From NCBI GenBank assembly GCA_039105265.1, contig JAPFFF010000001.1:4588001-4652000 (forward strand): a stretch of 64,000 bases of DNA. The letters run 5' to 3'. The notes under the pieces were generated by a model. The model was given only the letters and a program-made list of their open reading frames with translations. It did no database searches and was not told the origin of the DNA. The translations under genes were made by a program, and so were the position numbers. Shown here piece after piece: positions 49,401 through 58,200 of this stretch; position 1 is the first letter of the stretch, and every line of letters starts with the position of its first letter. Source of the DNA: Tritrichomonas musculus. Taxonomy: Eukaryota > Parabasalia > Tritrichomonadida > Tritrichomonadidae.

Positions 49401-51421
49401 CTATTTGATTCATTTTTTATATCTTTATTAACAATGTTTTGAGCAAAATGAGCCTGTTTTTCCTTTGAAATATAATTGCATAATAAAAATTGTGGATTTT
49501 CGTCTTTATCATTATTTTCTTGAAATTCATCATCTACTGGATCATCTTGAATCTCAGCGGAGAGAAGATTTTCGATTTCATCATCAACTGTAATTTGGCT
49601 ACTGTCTGGAGTTATTAAAAAGAGCTCTTCAGTTTGGAGAGGCGAATCTATTTTCTTTTTTGCAGTAGTTATTTCGAGGTGTTTCTTTAGTCTGTTACAT
49701 ACATCATCGATACTTTTTTCTTTAACTTTTGTTTGCTTATCATTTATTATTGCACATGGATGTGATGATATTATGGAATAAACAGTTAAAGAAAGTTGTT
49801 TTAAATAGTCTGTTGAAAAACTGTCTTTTGAATCAAGTAATGAAATAAGGCTGTCAAAACAATTTGTTCGAGATACTTCATTTGCAAATCCAAAATAATA
49901 TATTAAAGTATGAATGCATCTCAATCTTTCAATAGTAAATAGTGTTGAATTGGATTGTGCATCCCAAAATAATTCTTGATATTTATGAACAGTTTGCGTA
50001 TCTATTTTTTGTTTAGATAAAATTTTTGATATTAAGGAGTAAAATGAAGATATTGGCCTTGCTGGTTGGTTGTTAATTAAAAAAATAAATACATTATTCC
50101 ACTCTGTTTTTGATTCAATTATATCAACCATCACTGATACAAAATCCAAAAAGTCAGTTAAAATTTCTTGATCGCGAATTATTGCATCACCAATTTTAAA
50201 AGTAGTGATTGATCTAAGTATTTTAAGCCAATCGCCTTGAGGTATAATTGTTGGAGAGTATAATCCAATTGCAGTAAAAAGCCAAATAATACTGAAATTG
50301 GGATTGAATTTATTTTTTTTTAAAATGAATTGAATAAGGCGTTGTGGTATTGAATCATCATTTGATCTTTTAAAAAATTCAACATCTGTACGTAAATATG
50401 GAATATATTTATGAGATTTCAATATTTTACCTCTGTTTTGAAAATTAGACCAAACGCTTAAAATTCGTTTTGCCCAGCTATCATAAACATTTTGTTCAAT
50501 TGGGTATTCCAAAGCATCCATTGTTGTTAAAAATAGCAGTAAGTAGGCAGACGCCGACTTTCGAACTGACGATGATGTTTGATAATCATTCCATTTCTCA
50601 AAAATTGTTTTTAATATTTTATCGTTAAATGGAGCATGAAATGGAGAATTTGAATCAATTAAAAATGATATTGGTGATAGGGCAATTAATTTGTTAAGAA
50701 TACTCAAAAGGTTTTTAAAATCTGTATTTGGCATGTCAATATCAGCTAATGAATCAGATAATTCAAAAATAGAGTTAACTGTATCTGGAGAAGGAGGATA
50801 TGGCGAATATTTGAGGAATGTCGAAAATAAAAGAAGAGACAATGATCTTTGATCAGCATAAAATTTGTTGCTGCTGATTTTTTTATATTTCATTAAATTG
50901 GTAATTAGTTCAAAAAGCGTATCAAGTTGAATGTATGATATATCATTATCATCTGATTGGTCGCATTCACTTCTAAACAAATTGAAAAAAGTTGGAATTT
51001 TCATCATTTCTGTGAAAACTTTGAGCCAAAATATCCAATGTTCATCATCTGCTTGAGGTACATATTTAATTATGATGTCAATCAGTAAATTGATCAAATT
51101 TTGGGTATCTTTTTCTTCTTTTGCTAAAGGTATGTTTCTAAATGATAGGCATTCAAAAAAGCGAGGAACTGCTTCAAAGCGTTGGTATTGAAACGAACCT
51201 CTTTTAAGGCCAATAGTAATTGCTGTTATTGACATATTAAGAACCGCTATTATTACATCGGAAACGTATGATGATTTGATGAAATCTTGTTTAATCCTTT
51301 CATCTTCTAAAACTCTGCAAAGAGATTCTATTTTTTCTGTTTTTTCACTAAATCCTTTGATGGAATTATTACTGGAATTAAGGGTCTTTATAAATTCATT
51401 GCAAATCTGTGAAATCTCCAT
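43487..51421 (-). CDS. ATM: ATM/Tel1-type PI3-kinase-like protein kinase
   Basis: The product has 2644 residues (human ATM: 3056). The first 1700 residues are HEAT-type helices, 1750-2250 form the FAT region, about 2260-2560 the kinase and 2612-2644 the FATC. Kinase motifs: ILKGNKDDLRQDAVMQQ (lysine of the nucleotide site, near 2313), ILGIGDRHLNNIMI (catalytic Asp, near 2475) and HIDLGIAFDQGK (metal Asp, near 2495). The wording GVAFEQGK, VPFRLT-x-x-I-x-DGMG-x-x-G-x-EGxFR and FATC K-x-x-G-x-E-x-G-x-x-LSVxGQVxxLI identifies ATM/Tel1 rather than ATR, TOR or DNA-PKcs. It signals DNA double-strand breaks in the nucleus. The frame is unbroken; it diverges from the MBOAT gene. Confidence 0.92.
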   Translation of the reverse strand: MEISQICNEFIKTLNSSNNSIKGFSEKTEKIESLCRVLEDERIKQDFIKSSYVSDVIIAVLNMSITAITIGLKRGSFQYQRFEAVPRFFECLSFRNIPLAKEEKDTQNLINLLIDIIIKYVPQADDEHWIFWLKVFTEMMKIPTFFNLFRSECDQSDDNDISYIQLDTLFELITNLMKYKKISSNKFYADQRSLSLLLFSTFLKYSPYPPSPDTVNSIFELSDSLADIDMPNTDFKNLLSILNKLIALSPISFLIDSNSPFHAPFNDKILKTIFEKWNDYQTSSSVRKSASAYLLLFLTTMDALEYPIEQNVYDSWAKRILSVWSNFQNRGKILKSHKYIPYLRTDVEFFKRSNDDSIPQRLIQFILKKNKFNPNFSIIWLFTAIGLYSPTIIPQGDWLKILRSITTFKIGDAIIRDQEILTDFLDFVSVMVDIIESKTEWNNVFIFLINNQPARPISSFYSLISKILSKQKIDTQTVHKYQELFWDAQSNSTLFTIERLRCIHTLIYYFGFANEVSRTNCFDSLISLLDSKDSFSTDYLKQLSLTVYSIISSHPCAIINDKQTKVKEKSIDDVCNRLKKHLEITTAKKKIDSPLQTEELFLITPDSSQITVDDEIENLLSAEIQDDPVDDEFQENNDKDENPQFLLCNYISKEKQAHFAQNIVNKDIKNESNSCLFRLFLTSKMPNFFDPNQFFANFKEQFNENCSIENFPEYFKKLLTLTDEIQAEDFQPFFEEIESFFNIAEEYIKSCDEKIQEFLRDRSMSWNLLNDILLLDIFEDLPLLSEFAVKCSNLAIGTGDHFYYCFQEILSTTVWVPTLHLKICSNLLKLSLSEQQKAEIINSLESVAIRILQVLLVPVKERDEFMEELLDVLIYDNSKPMSDLFMSISKYPVTPSMKLNLLYIMQNNYRKSNQIFDCFWESGLNSPFFIQDDYPTIRLQSIDTIISILKLKEIVVSSDDEIITQKIDKYKFFESIISPYINEMLCDTDWPTSKQTIFTSIKTLISITAEIPELSTKALNIIFNQFTIHDHSLFPNQCINVLFSGLSSRIHFSLFLRQFIPMMISQLVDLSDRLAAYPFDLFFFDEIGVSKNEAKRMFCDIAAPYVISYSIAQSKNDLIDFFATSLKKQRKVIITENSSYICAYLLNAIAESSDEEEITNLRNYYQSFMKGNLFNSPIPLLSFVLMTSEDAIISSYQTILRENKYSKEFIDFRHFIFRLYTNIFKAHHELVQSYYLQQFTLYVSIIFQNHKKEFEEKPTLYSDILALAVNLLEFVPPSESSNLLNAISSNIPDNFNMKMVGFIKNIEDICINIGYHQSLDYFFEKFPTLIDEILIFDFLKERQLEKRTPLNEFIRIAKTKRLNQESIDFLLVEFLEKGEYISQIEKLSSGAKRIVLNEVYKFAVSNPQTLALHLYSEMFLTFIKIHPSPLIIASNKNAPVLLFEKILELARDKNPSISRSALTSLHILLSKNLIPKAVQDNKLLFSQLVQYDNFARPRKKIKRPDEDSPWICKFACKYIEKMGEDQLCHAFASLAASSPEFCTQLFPHLFVECLNSPLYSQIYDEFKRFAEDPRKYFEECKLFVTAFNYLRSIIFHDLQSQSPEWHLKWCNRHIDFALIMEVCLKIGDPFSAYQYAEFAREAFDMSDEPLERIFTHLGVDDLKYGLNINFTNPLSVAGLHLQERRFEKALVLYDNGNSVDNMSKTLCSLHLYNLLNNLNTSEKNIESLWRLRKWDISSEIMREMNIKDHSAGLFTVMQAFASNNEEAITQKLNDFTQNFHFDTNSSVYEQLSNLLDASALDWFHAVMSESNSKLCHLFPQSIIKLYRRSLKKLNQLSSQYYNITESANALHGVFFCILSNLSNDPISLPGVPPKFFSGVITNALENNEIESAQYFITLLQENQKKVPQFSNFEQIRVLYASNSHHAVSLLDRNYKQIILRRGQLNSEKRRDRFNLRVEFARASWNAHTNNLPCSQIFDQLQDVIHKCEQSNLIDLMADAEFTLARIYHRQHREICDYFMSPEYGTIRDIINYEKACISAKSGTKSSSLRNTKQDLKNYQDIISHYKELFSTTIVSAIDNYMNALAHTDKYDLECSFAVVGLWFDYSYTKYKEYVQEVPDLIPTMEELFPKINANKFLPLFYQLAARVDVAGEMSSTQNSDYNTDFQRFLREQMVTSICQMNPNECFPILYALKKNNEKQNKYDEIENLIDSITSISDELRNRWQQMSVLLGCYLTLAAAPQMNEKENSLPRLDKKLLQCTTNRMPFVTIITNSKEIGIKSFSDKITVLNGINRPLLLEILGDDGIVYRQILKGNKDDLRQDAVMQQLFGLSSKLLSKRNPNLSIRYYKVVPLSQTTGVIEFVEGSISISDYLFRKEKEYTGAYTRYYVKEGTFPIAKIISEFHQRSKNYHKNAKTPKTRNDLIKYFIDIRNSIKPVFHFFFIEQFPNPGDWFISRLRYCRHTATNSILGHILGIGDRHLNNIMIDKKTGEIIHIDLGIAFDQGKALSVMELVPFRLTNEIIDGMGWMGKEGIFRKTCEESMKVLRNNTEYFLTVLQVFMSDPLYSWNLVPKNQRDKFNNPLAGTTAGRNKNKIAESVIVTCRRKLEGRETGENLSVEGQVSKLINDATNAENLALMYSGWKPYL

Positions 51422-51717
51422 AAAAATTTATATCACTTTCGTAAAATGATGTATTTCATTTTAAAGGTCAATATATCAGCCTATACGATTATTTATTGAT
51501 TTGAAAAAAAGAGTGATGTTCCCTTTTTTTCTTTGTATTGTTGTAACATGATAATGATTTAAAATGGTAAAAGAAATAATATTTAGATCTTTTGATGATA
51601 TTTGGTTAACATTATTGATATAGGTATTTGAATGTTTTAAAAGCATAAGTAATTTTCAAAAGAAAAATCATACTAAATAAAGTTAAATGAGGTGGTGGAT
51701 AATAGGTTACGCTTAAT

Positions 51718-51736
51718 CCATTAAGCGGCTTAATGG
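51718..51736. repeat. Short GC-containing palindrome
   Basis: CCATTAAG at 51718-51725 and CTTAATGG at 51729-51736 form a perfect 8-bp stem with a 3-base CGG loop, in a region otherwise AT-rich. Confidence 0.7.
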
Positions 51737-51828
51737 GCTCATTTTTTATATAATATTTTTGACATTAAACAAAAATACTTGAAATTTTAAAAATTAATCA
51801 AGAAAATAATAAAAATAATTTTTTCGAG

Positions 51829-52043
51829 AATTTTTTTGATAATTCAATATTCTCATGTGTAAAATTTTTCTTTAAATAGAATTCAACCGAAATCGCGATC
51901 ACAAGAGAATTCAAAAATAAATGGTTGAACAAAAAAAAGGTCAAATTTTCAGAACTTATTTTTTTTATCAACTCCGATATAAATATTATTTGAATGTATT
52001 TTTGAATTGAATTATCAAAAAAATTCTATTTAAAGAAAAATTT
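51829..52043. repeat. Rearranged inverted repeats next to the MBOAT start
   Basis: A 20-base arm at 51829-51848 is the exact reverse complement of 52006-52025, and a 22-base arm at 51862-51883 is the exact reverse complement of 52022-52043. The left copies are in the opposite order to a simple hairpin, so the right segment looks to have been copied in inverted orientation in two pieces. The right arms lie in the MBOAT leader, ending 20 bases before its ATG. A 12-base pair (AATTCAAAAATA near 51911) also matches the right side. Confidence 0.75.
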
Positions 52044-52063
52044 CTTTTAGTTATTATTCATTC

Positions 52064-53485
52064 ATGTCTGGAGCTTTCGAGATTACCAAAAAATTAATTT
52101 TTATTGTAACCTATATTGGACCGACTGTTGTTGTTATATTAGCAGATTTATTCTTATACCCATTTTCAAGGTATATTCTACCTCGTTTAAAGTATAAGCA
52201 GAATGTTTGGGTTCAATTTATTATTGGATTTTCTCTCAGTTTATTTATTTTCAAATCTCAAACTATTATCCCAGTTGTAATGGCTTTTGTTCAATATTTC
52301 CTTCTAGATAAAAATCCATTGTATGAAATTATAGTATCGTTCTTGTTTAGCTCAGCTATTCATATTTATTGCATGGTAACAATCTCGAAAGGATGGCAAT
52401 GGATGGTCAATTCAATTACAATGATAATGTTTGAAAAAGGATGGATGACCGCAGTTAATATTTATTATGGACAAAAAATAAAAAGAGGCGAGAAAGTTCG
52501 ACCAGCATTATTACAAACATCTTTAGAAAAGAAGCCTCCTCTACTTGAATGGTTCACATACTGTTTCACTCCTTTCGGTGCATTCAGTGGTCCTATCACA
52601 TGTTATAAAATTCAAGAATACACTTTTGGTGTTGGAGAGCGTCCAAGAATTTCAGATGATTCAAGATCTCATAAAGAGGCACAAAAGAAATTCTATTTGA
52701 CACCTTTGCTCATTGTGTTATCATATTTATCAATGAAGTATGCCAATATTGAATTTTACTCTCGACCAATTTATGTTAATGCACCGTTAATCTTGAAAGT
52801 TCCCCTTTTGGTTTTTTGCGCTTTATTGCACACAATTAAATATTATTCAGCATGGCATTCGGTTGAAGCTGGTATATATGAAACTGGTGCTGCTGAATCA
52901 GGAGTTGGTCAATTTGACGACATTTCTAATTTGACTGTTTGGGAAGTTTTAATGAGTGATTCAAATGGAATTTGGCTTCAAAGATGGAATCACACTGCTC
53001 ATCTTTTCTGGAAGCATTATTTATTATATCCACTATTAGATAAAGGTGTTAAGTATCAATATGCAAATTATTCAACATTCATCGGATCTGCCTTATGGCA
53101 TGGATTTTATCCTGTGTATTATATGCTACTTCCAGAAATGCTTGCTGCATCAACAGCTGATAGATTAATTAATGGAATGTTCCCTAATATTTTAACAAAA
53201 GGTAATTTATTTGTAAGAATTTTATATAGGTTTTGGATTTGGATGTCAATGATGGTACCAACTTCAACATGGTGGTATAGATCAGCTGATGCATTCATTT
53301 TCGTTAGGAAATCACAGCATTTCTTAGGCCCAATCTTAATTTTTGCTGTACTTATTATAGCAAAAGTTTTAACTATATTTATTCCAATTAAGTCAAAACC
53401 AAGAAGAGTTCCAGTTCCAGCAGACAAACCAAAAGAAGATTCTCCAAAAGAGAAAGAAGAAGAAAAGAAGGAAAAGAAAGATTAA
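52064..53485 (+). CDS. MBOAT-family membrane O-acyltransferase, lysophospholipid type
   Basis: The product has 473 residues with about nine to ten hydrophobic segments. The catalytic pair of the family is present: N309 in WLQRWNHTAHLFWKHYL and H346 in IGSALWHGFYPVYYM. The wording (QRWNxxxxxWLxxxxY, SAxWHGxYPGYY) matches the LPCAT3/MBOAT5 and MBOAT1/2/7 lysophospholipid acyltransferases rather than DGAT1 or Porcupine. It would re-acylate lysophospholipids in the ER. The C-terminus is a charged Lys/Glu tail ending KEKKD, which fits a KXKXX ER-retrieval signal. A TCATTC box touches the ATG. The gene diverges from the ATM-like gene. Confidence 0.88.
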   Translation: MSGAFEITKKLIFIVTYIGPTVVVILADLFLYPFSRYILPRLKYKQNVWVQFIIGFSLSLFIFKSQTIIPVVMAFVQYFLLDKNPLYEIIVSFLFSSAIHIYCMVTISKGWQWMVNSITMIMFEKGWMTAVNIYYGQKIKRGEKVRPALLQTSLEKKPPLLEWFTYCFTPFGAFSGPITCYKIQEYTFGVGERPRISDDSRSHKEAQKKFYLTPLLIVLSYLSMKYANIEFYSRPIYVNAPLILKVPLLVFCALLHTIKYYSAWHSVEAGIYETGAAESGVGQFDDISNLTVWEVLMSDSNGIWLQRWNHTAHLFWKHYLLYPLLDKGVKYQYANYSTFIGSALWHGFYPVYYMLLPEMLAASTADRLINGMFPNILTKGNLFVRILYRFWIWMSMMVPTSTWWYRSADAFIFVRKSQHFLGPILIFAVLIIAKVLTIFIPIKSKPRRVPVPADKPKEDSPKEKEEEKKEKKD

Positions 53486-53598
53486 AATAATTTAGTTCTA
53501 TTAGTCTATGAATAAATACTAATTTAGATCATTTAAATTTTATATTTTGAATTAACGATTTTTCATTTAAAACGTTTTTTTATCAATTTTAATTAGCA

Positions 53599-54696
53599 AT
53601 GAATTTAAGGCAATCTGCTCAACTTGAAGAACTTGAAAAAAGGAGAATTGAATATAAGCGAAAACAGAATGAGGAAAGAATTCAGAGACTTCGCAATACA
53701 AAAAATTGGCAAGTTGGAATGGATTACGATTTTCTTGCAAAACAGATAGAAGAAAAAAAGGCCAGAGAAGCTGCAGAAAAAGCAGAAGAAGAAGATTATG
53801 CCCGTCGTTTTCTAGAAGAGCAAAGACTATTACGTAGCATGTCTAATCAAGAGCAGAAAATTCGAAAAGAAATTGATTTAGAAAACAATAAATTTCGACT
53901 AGAAAATCAGAAGCCTGAACAAAGCCGAGAATATGATATATGGAGAAATGATTACAAAAAAGTTCAAAACACTGAACAGCCAGAAAAAGGAATAAATAGA
54001 TTTAGTGGTGAAGATTCTTCTTCTGTTGATCGAAACAAACGGCAAAGAGAGCAATTATTAAACTGGCAAACTCAGCAGATGCTTGAAAAAGAGCATCGTG
54101 AAGCACTTGCATTACAAGAGCAACGTGAATGGGAACAGAAATACGCTGAAAATTCTAAGAGAATGGAAGAAATCGAGCAGCAAACTAGAGCAGCTCGAAA
54201 AGAAATGCAACGTCTAGTTGATGAAGAAAACTATCGCGCAATGCTAGAAAAAAGACGGCAACAACAAGAAGAAAAGTATGATGAGTCAATAGCTAACATC
54301 GAGACACAAAACACTTTCAATGATACATTTTTGAACGAAACCAAAAATCAATCGGTATCGCCTGGACGATATGGTCGATCTACGCAAGACTGGAGAGGAA
54401 TGACTGATGAGCAGAAACTCCAAATTATTGAAGAAAGGAGAAGCCAAATGCTTGCTGCACAGAAAATAAAAGTCGAAGAAGCTGAAAGAGAAAGAAAAGA
54501 AGAGATGGAAAGAATGCGAGCATCACGAGATGCTCTTAGAAAAGAAAATCAAGATATGAGAGAAAAAAGAAGCAGAGCAATAGAGCAAGCTAACGAATAT
54601 CTTAAAGTTGCCGAAGAAAAAAATGCTCTAAAAAAGCAAATAGGAAAAGAAGATAATCAGCCTCAAGATGAATTCTGGAATTATTTTGGAAAATAA
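53599..54696 (+). CDS. RIB43A family flagellar ribbon protein
   Basis: The product has 365 residues, almost all one charged coiled coil. It fits RIB43A/RIBC2: an N-terminal RRIEYKRKQNEERIQRLRNTK segment, the conserved GINRFSGEDSSSVDRNKRQREQLLNWQTQQM block (compare GVSSLQKFEGEDL...QxxQMRxWxxQQ), and a C-terminal FWNYFGK after a long basic helix. RIB43A proteins sit inside the partition of doublet microtubules in axonemes and basal bodies. Its presence marks a flagellated eukaryote. TCATTT and TCAATT boxes lie within 45 bases upstream. The stop is TAAAG, a TAAA overlap. It is 113 bases past the MBOAT stop. Confidence 0.9.
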   Translation: MNLRQSAQLEELEKRRIEYKRKQNEERIQRLRNTKNWQVGMDYDFLAKQIEEKKAREAAEKAEEEDYARRFLEEQRLLRSMSNQEQKIRKEIDLENNKFRLENQKPEQSREYDIWRNDYKKVQNTEQPEKGINRFSGEDSSSVDRNKRQREQLLNWQTQQMLEKEHREALALQEQREWEQKYAENSKRMEEIEQQTRAARKEMQRLVDEENYRAMLEKRRQQQEEKYDESIANIETQNTFNDTFLNETKNQSVSPGRYGRSTQDWRGMTDEQKLQIIEERRSQMLAAQKIKVEEAERERKEEMERMRASRDALRKENQDMREKRSRAIEQANEYLKVAEEKNALKKQIGKEDNQPQDEFWNYFGK

Positions 54697-55251
54697 AGTT
54701 AATGTAAAATATAGAATATTATTGTTTGATATTCATACTAATAAAAAAAATGAGGAAAATAGTGCATTTATTATATTTTTTATGAATTTTATTGCCTACA
54801 AGTAATATCATAGTTTAGAACACTAAAATTGATCACATTCTGCAAATCATTTTGTTGTTTTTGAAAGGAAAAAATGTTTCAATTTGTTTTTATCTTTGAA
54901 AAAATTTTTATTGAATTGTTCTCAGTTTAAAAAATTCAAATATTTTATAATATTTTTGATAATTTTCAAAAAAAAAAATACTGATTCATTTATAACAGCA
55001 AATGCAATTTTTTTTAAAATAATATTTTGTTATTTGTCAAAAAAATCAGATAAAATATTTAATAATAATAACTTGAATAATAATATTTTATGGTAAAATA
55101 TATTGATTATAATCTATATTATATCTAATATTTTTAATTTTGTGTTTTCCTAAAATATATTTAGATATATAAAAAACATTTTTTATATTAAGCTCACTTT
55201 TTAAATATTCCATTTTTTTGACTCTTTTCAATTTTTCATTTCAAAAAACTA
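54697..55251. other. AT-rich intergenic region with the DOCK promoter
   Basis: 555 bases between two plus-strand genes. A TCATTT box at 55236-55241 lies 10 bases before the DOCK ATG. A short low-complexity frame inside is rejected. Nothing else recognised. Confidence 0.5.
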
Positions 55252-58200
55252 ATGAATTGGGTGATATTTAAAGCTAATGCTGTTGCAAATTTTCCTTATG
55301 ATACAGACCTTTCAGATCATCTCAAATTAATTGCTGGAGATAAACTTGAAATAATGGAAAGATGTGGTCTTTGGATTCGTGCTCGTTGTACAACAACATC
55401 ATGCCAAGGTATATGCCCAATTGATAGAGTTACAATTATTGATAACAGACGTATGGTAAATACTTTTGACTTGCTCGTTCACGAAGCTCGATGTCTTTTT
55501 ACGTATATTTTTACAAAAGTAATAAACAGAAATCATTATATGCCTCGTCCTAACGAATGTGAAATAATGGATTATGTTAGAAAAATTCAAATTATGATTC
55601 CACCATCAACGCCTGAATCAAGAATCAATATTTCTAAAAGTTTAGATCAATTACGTTCAAAATTAGATTTACCCCTTTTAGCTAGAAGTAAATCTGGAAG
55701 TATAATGAATTCGCATGACATTACTCCTCAAATGTTTTCTATAAAATCAGATATACAAAGATCAGACACATTAACAGGAGGTAACACATCAGTCTATCCA
55801 CCAACTCTTGCAATTCATTTGTCTTTGTCATTTTTATATAGCAAAGAAGTTCGAATATGTCCTAGACTATATGTTGTCAAGAGTGATAATCAATCAAATT
55901 TATCTTTTAATTATATTTCAGCTCCAGCTGATTATATATTACCAGCTAACGATTCGCATGAAAAATTGATCAAATTTCATAATATAACTAGTTCATATTT
56001 TAGGGAATTAGCTTTAGTTATACGTATTTTTTCATCTGAAAGATACCTTGAAAAAGTAGATAAAGAAACGAATCTTACTACATCAGTCTGGGGATCTGAA
56101 TACTTGGGTGTTGCCGCAGTTCGTTTTAACCAAGATAAGCCGTTGTCTTATGGAAACTCGTTAACTTTTCTCTTACCGTTTTATGAATGTGTTGATAGTT
56201 CTTTTATAGATGTTCCATATATTCTCCTTGAAAACAAGTTTCCAGATCGAATTCAAAAAGTAGACGAACTTCCACAGTTATCGGTTAAAATCACGCCTGT
56301 TGAAACATTTGGTAAGGCTGCAAGTGGAATTGGTCCTGATTCAATTTTAACTATGTCGTTACCAGTTAATTTATCACCTAATTTTGAATCCAACAATTTA
56401 TTTATAAAAATATGCAGTTTACACCAAAAAACTAAATTTAAACGAACTCGCGTTATTCTACGTGTTATTAATACTAGGTCAAAGCGTTATATTAATTGTT
56501 TTGAGCGAACCAGGCTATCATCTGAATTTGCTACTGTTATTCAGAAAGGGCCGTCTGATCTTTTAATTGATGAATGTGCTCAAATTAATATGAGTTTAGA
56601 TGAATTTGATCCACTTTCTTGTATTCTAGTTTTTGAAGTTGCTCATATGTCAAGATCTCGAAGAACTTCCCATGTCGTATCGTACGCGATATTTAAATTT
56701 GTTGATGCAGAAGGTATCATGAAAGAATCTAAACTAAACCAAGAATATTTCAATGTTTCACTTATCAAATCTCCTCAAGAAGAAATGAATCTTGAGGATT
56801 ACGTTAATCTTCCAGAAACTCCATATGACCCTCACAATTCTAGCCGAATTCAAATTACATTATCATTTGTATCAACACGTTATACATCAGATCCAATTAT
56901 TCACAAAGTTTTGCATTGGGATCATTATCGAGAAATATTATCATCAAAAGATAATAATCCATTATCGCTTCTTACTACAGTTGACATTAAAACTGTAATG
57001 TTCTTTTTGTCCAAATTGTATTTATGCTTATCAAGAATGATGTCAAGCGATCAAATGCTCGCTGGACCAGCACTAGAAGCATTTATTTCAATTATTATGA
57101 TGATTGATATGTATCGAATTGAGCTTTTCAAGCATTTCTTTAATCATTTTGTAGATACGATGTTCACAAGATCAGCTCCACAGCTTGCTAGTCTCTATTG
57201 GTCAATGCTCAGTTATCTTGTTGATTCTTTAATCCAAGAACCACAATCAAAACATTCTGAAATTTCTGTCAAAAAAAGCAATGATGCATGTCGTTGTATG
57301 CCATATATTTTGTCAATTATATCAGCTTCACTGAAATTAAACAAAGAATTAAAAATGTCAGTTAATGAAGAAAAATTTAAATCATCAATTCGAACAATTT
57401 TCTCAAGACTTGGTGCATTAATGGAAACTGATAATACAGCGTTCATCATATCTAAATCATTTGCAATGCGATCATTTCCTGACTTTTGTGATATTATAGC
57501 AACAGTCTTTTCATCAAATGAATCAGCTCAACTTATTTTGAACTTTTTAAATTCAATGAAAAAAGATCCAGGAATTGCATCTGCTCAATCATCGAAATCA
57601 ACCCGACAAAATCGAATTCGTCTTTATCGAGGACTTGTTGATACTCAATATTTCATGTGTGAAGATAATCGACGACTTGTTCTTCCATTCTTTTTAAATG
57701 ATATTAAAGAATTAATGAGAGATAATCGAGATATGGCTGACTTAATTCAAATCATTGTCAACATTTTCTTTGTTATGATGTCAAGCTCATCATCATTTTC
57801 GCATGCATTGATAGTTTTTAAAGATTTTCTCATCCCACTTTTAAATTTCTCCAAAGCGAAAGAAATGCTTCCAACAAGATGGGCCAACCAACCATTCCCA
57901 ACAACGCAATTTATAATTTTAATTTTATATTTTACAGATATCCAAATTGTTAAGCAATTCATTCAAAGTTCGAGAGATCCAATTGATATGTTCAAAACTT
58001 TACTTAATACAATTCATCGTGTTGTTGAATTAAATCCGCCACCTTACATTTTCTTTATCTGCGCTTCAACCTTCATTAGCATAGTTCAAATGGCAACTAA
58101 TTTTGAGAAAGATTTCCTTAATAAAGAAAAGAAGTCTTCTTTGAATTTACAAGGTTTAATTAGCATCATATCTTCATTTTACAACGACTTTTATCGTATT

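Larger units (their letters stand above)
51422..52063. promoter_or_regulatory. Divergent upstream region of the ATM-like and MBOAT genes, rich in inverted repeats
   Basis: 642 bases. The MBOAT side has TCATTC directly before the ATG (52058-52063); the ATM side has TCATTT about 25 bases upstream on its strand. A 20-bp and a 22-bp inverted repeat and a shorter palindrome (51718-51736) fill much of the interval. Confidence 0.45.
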
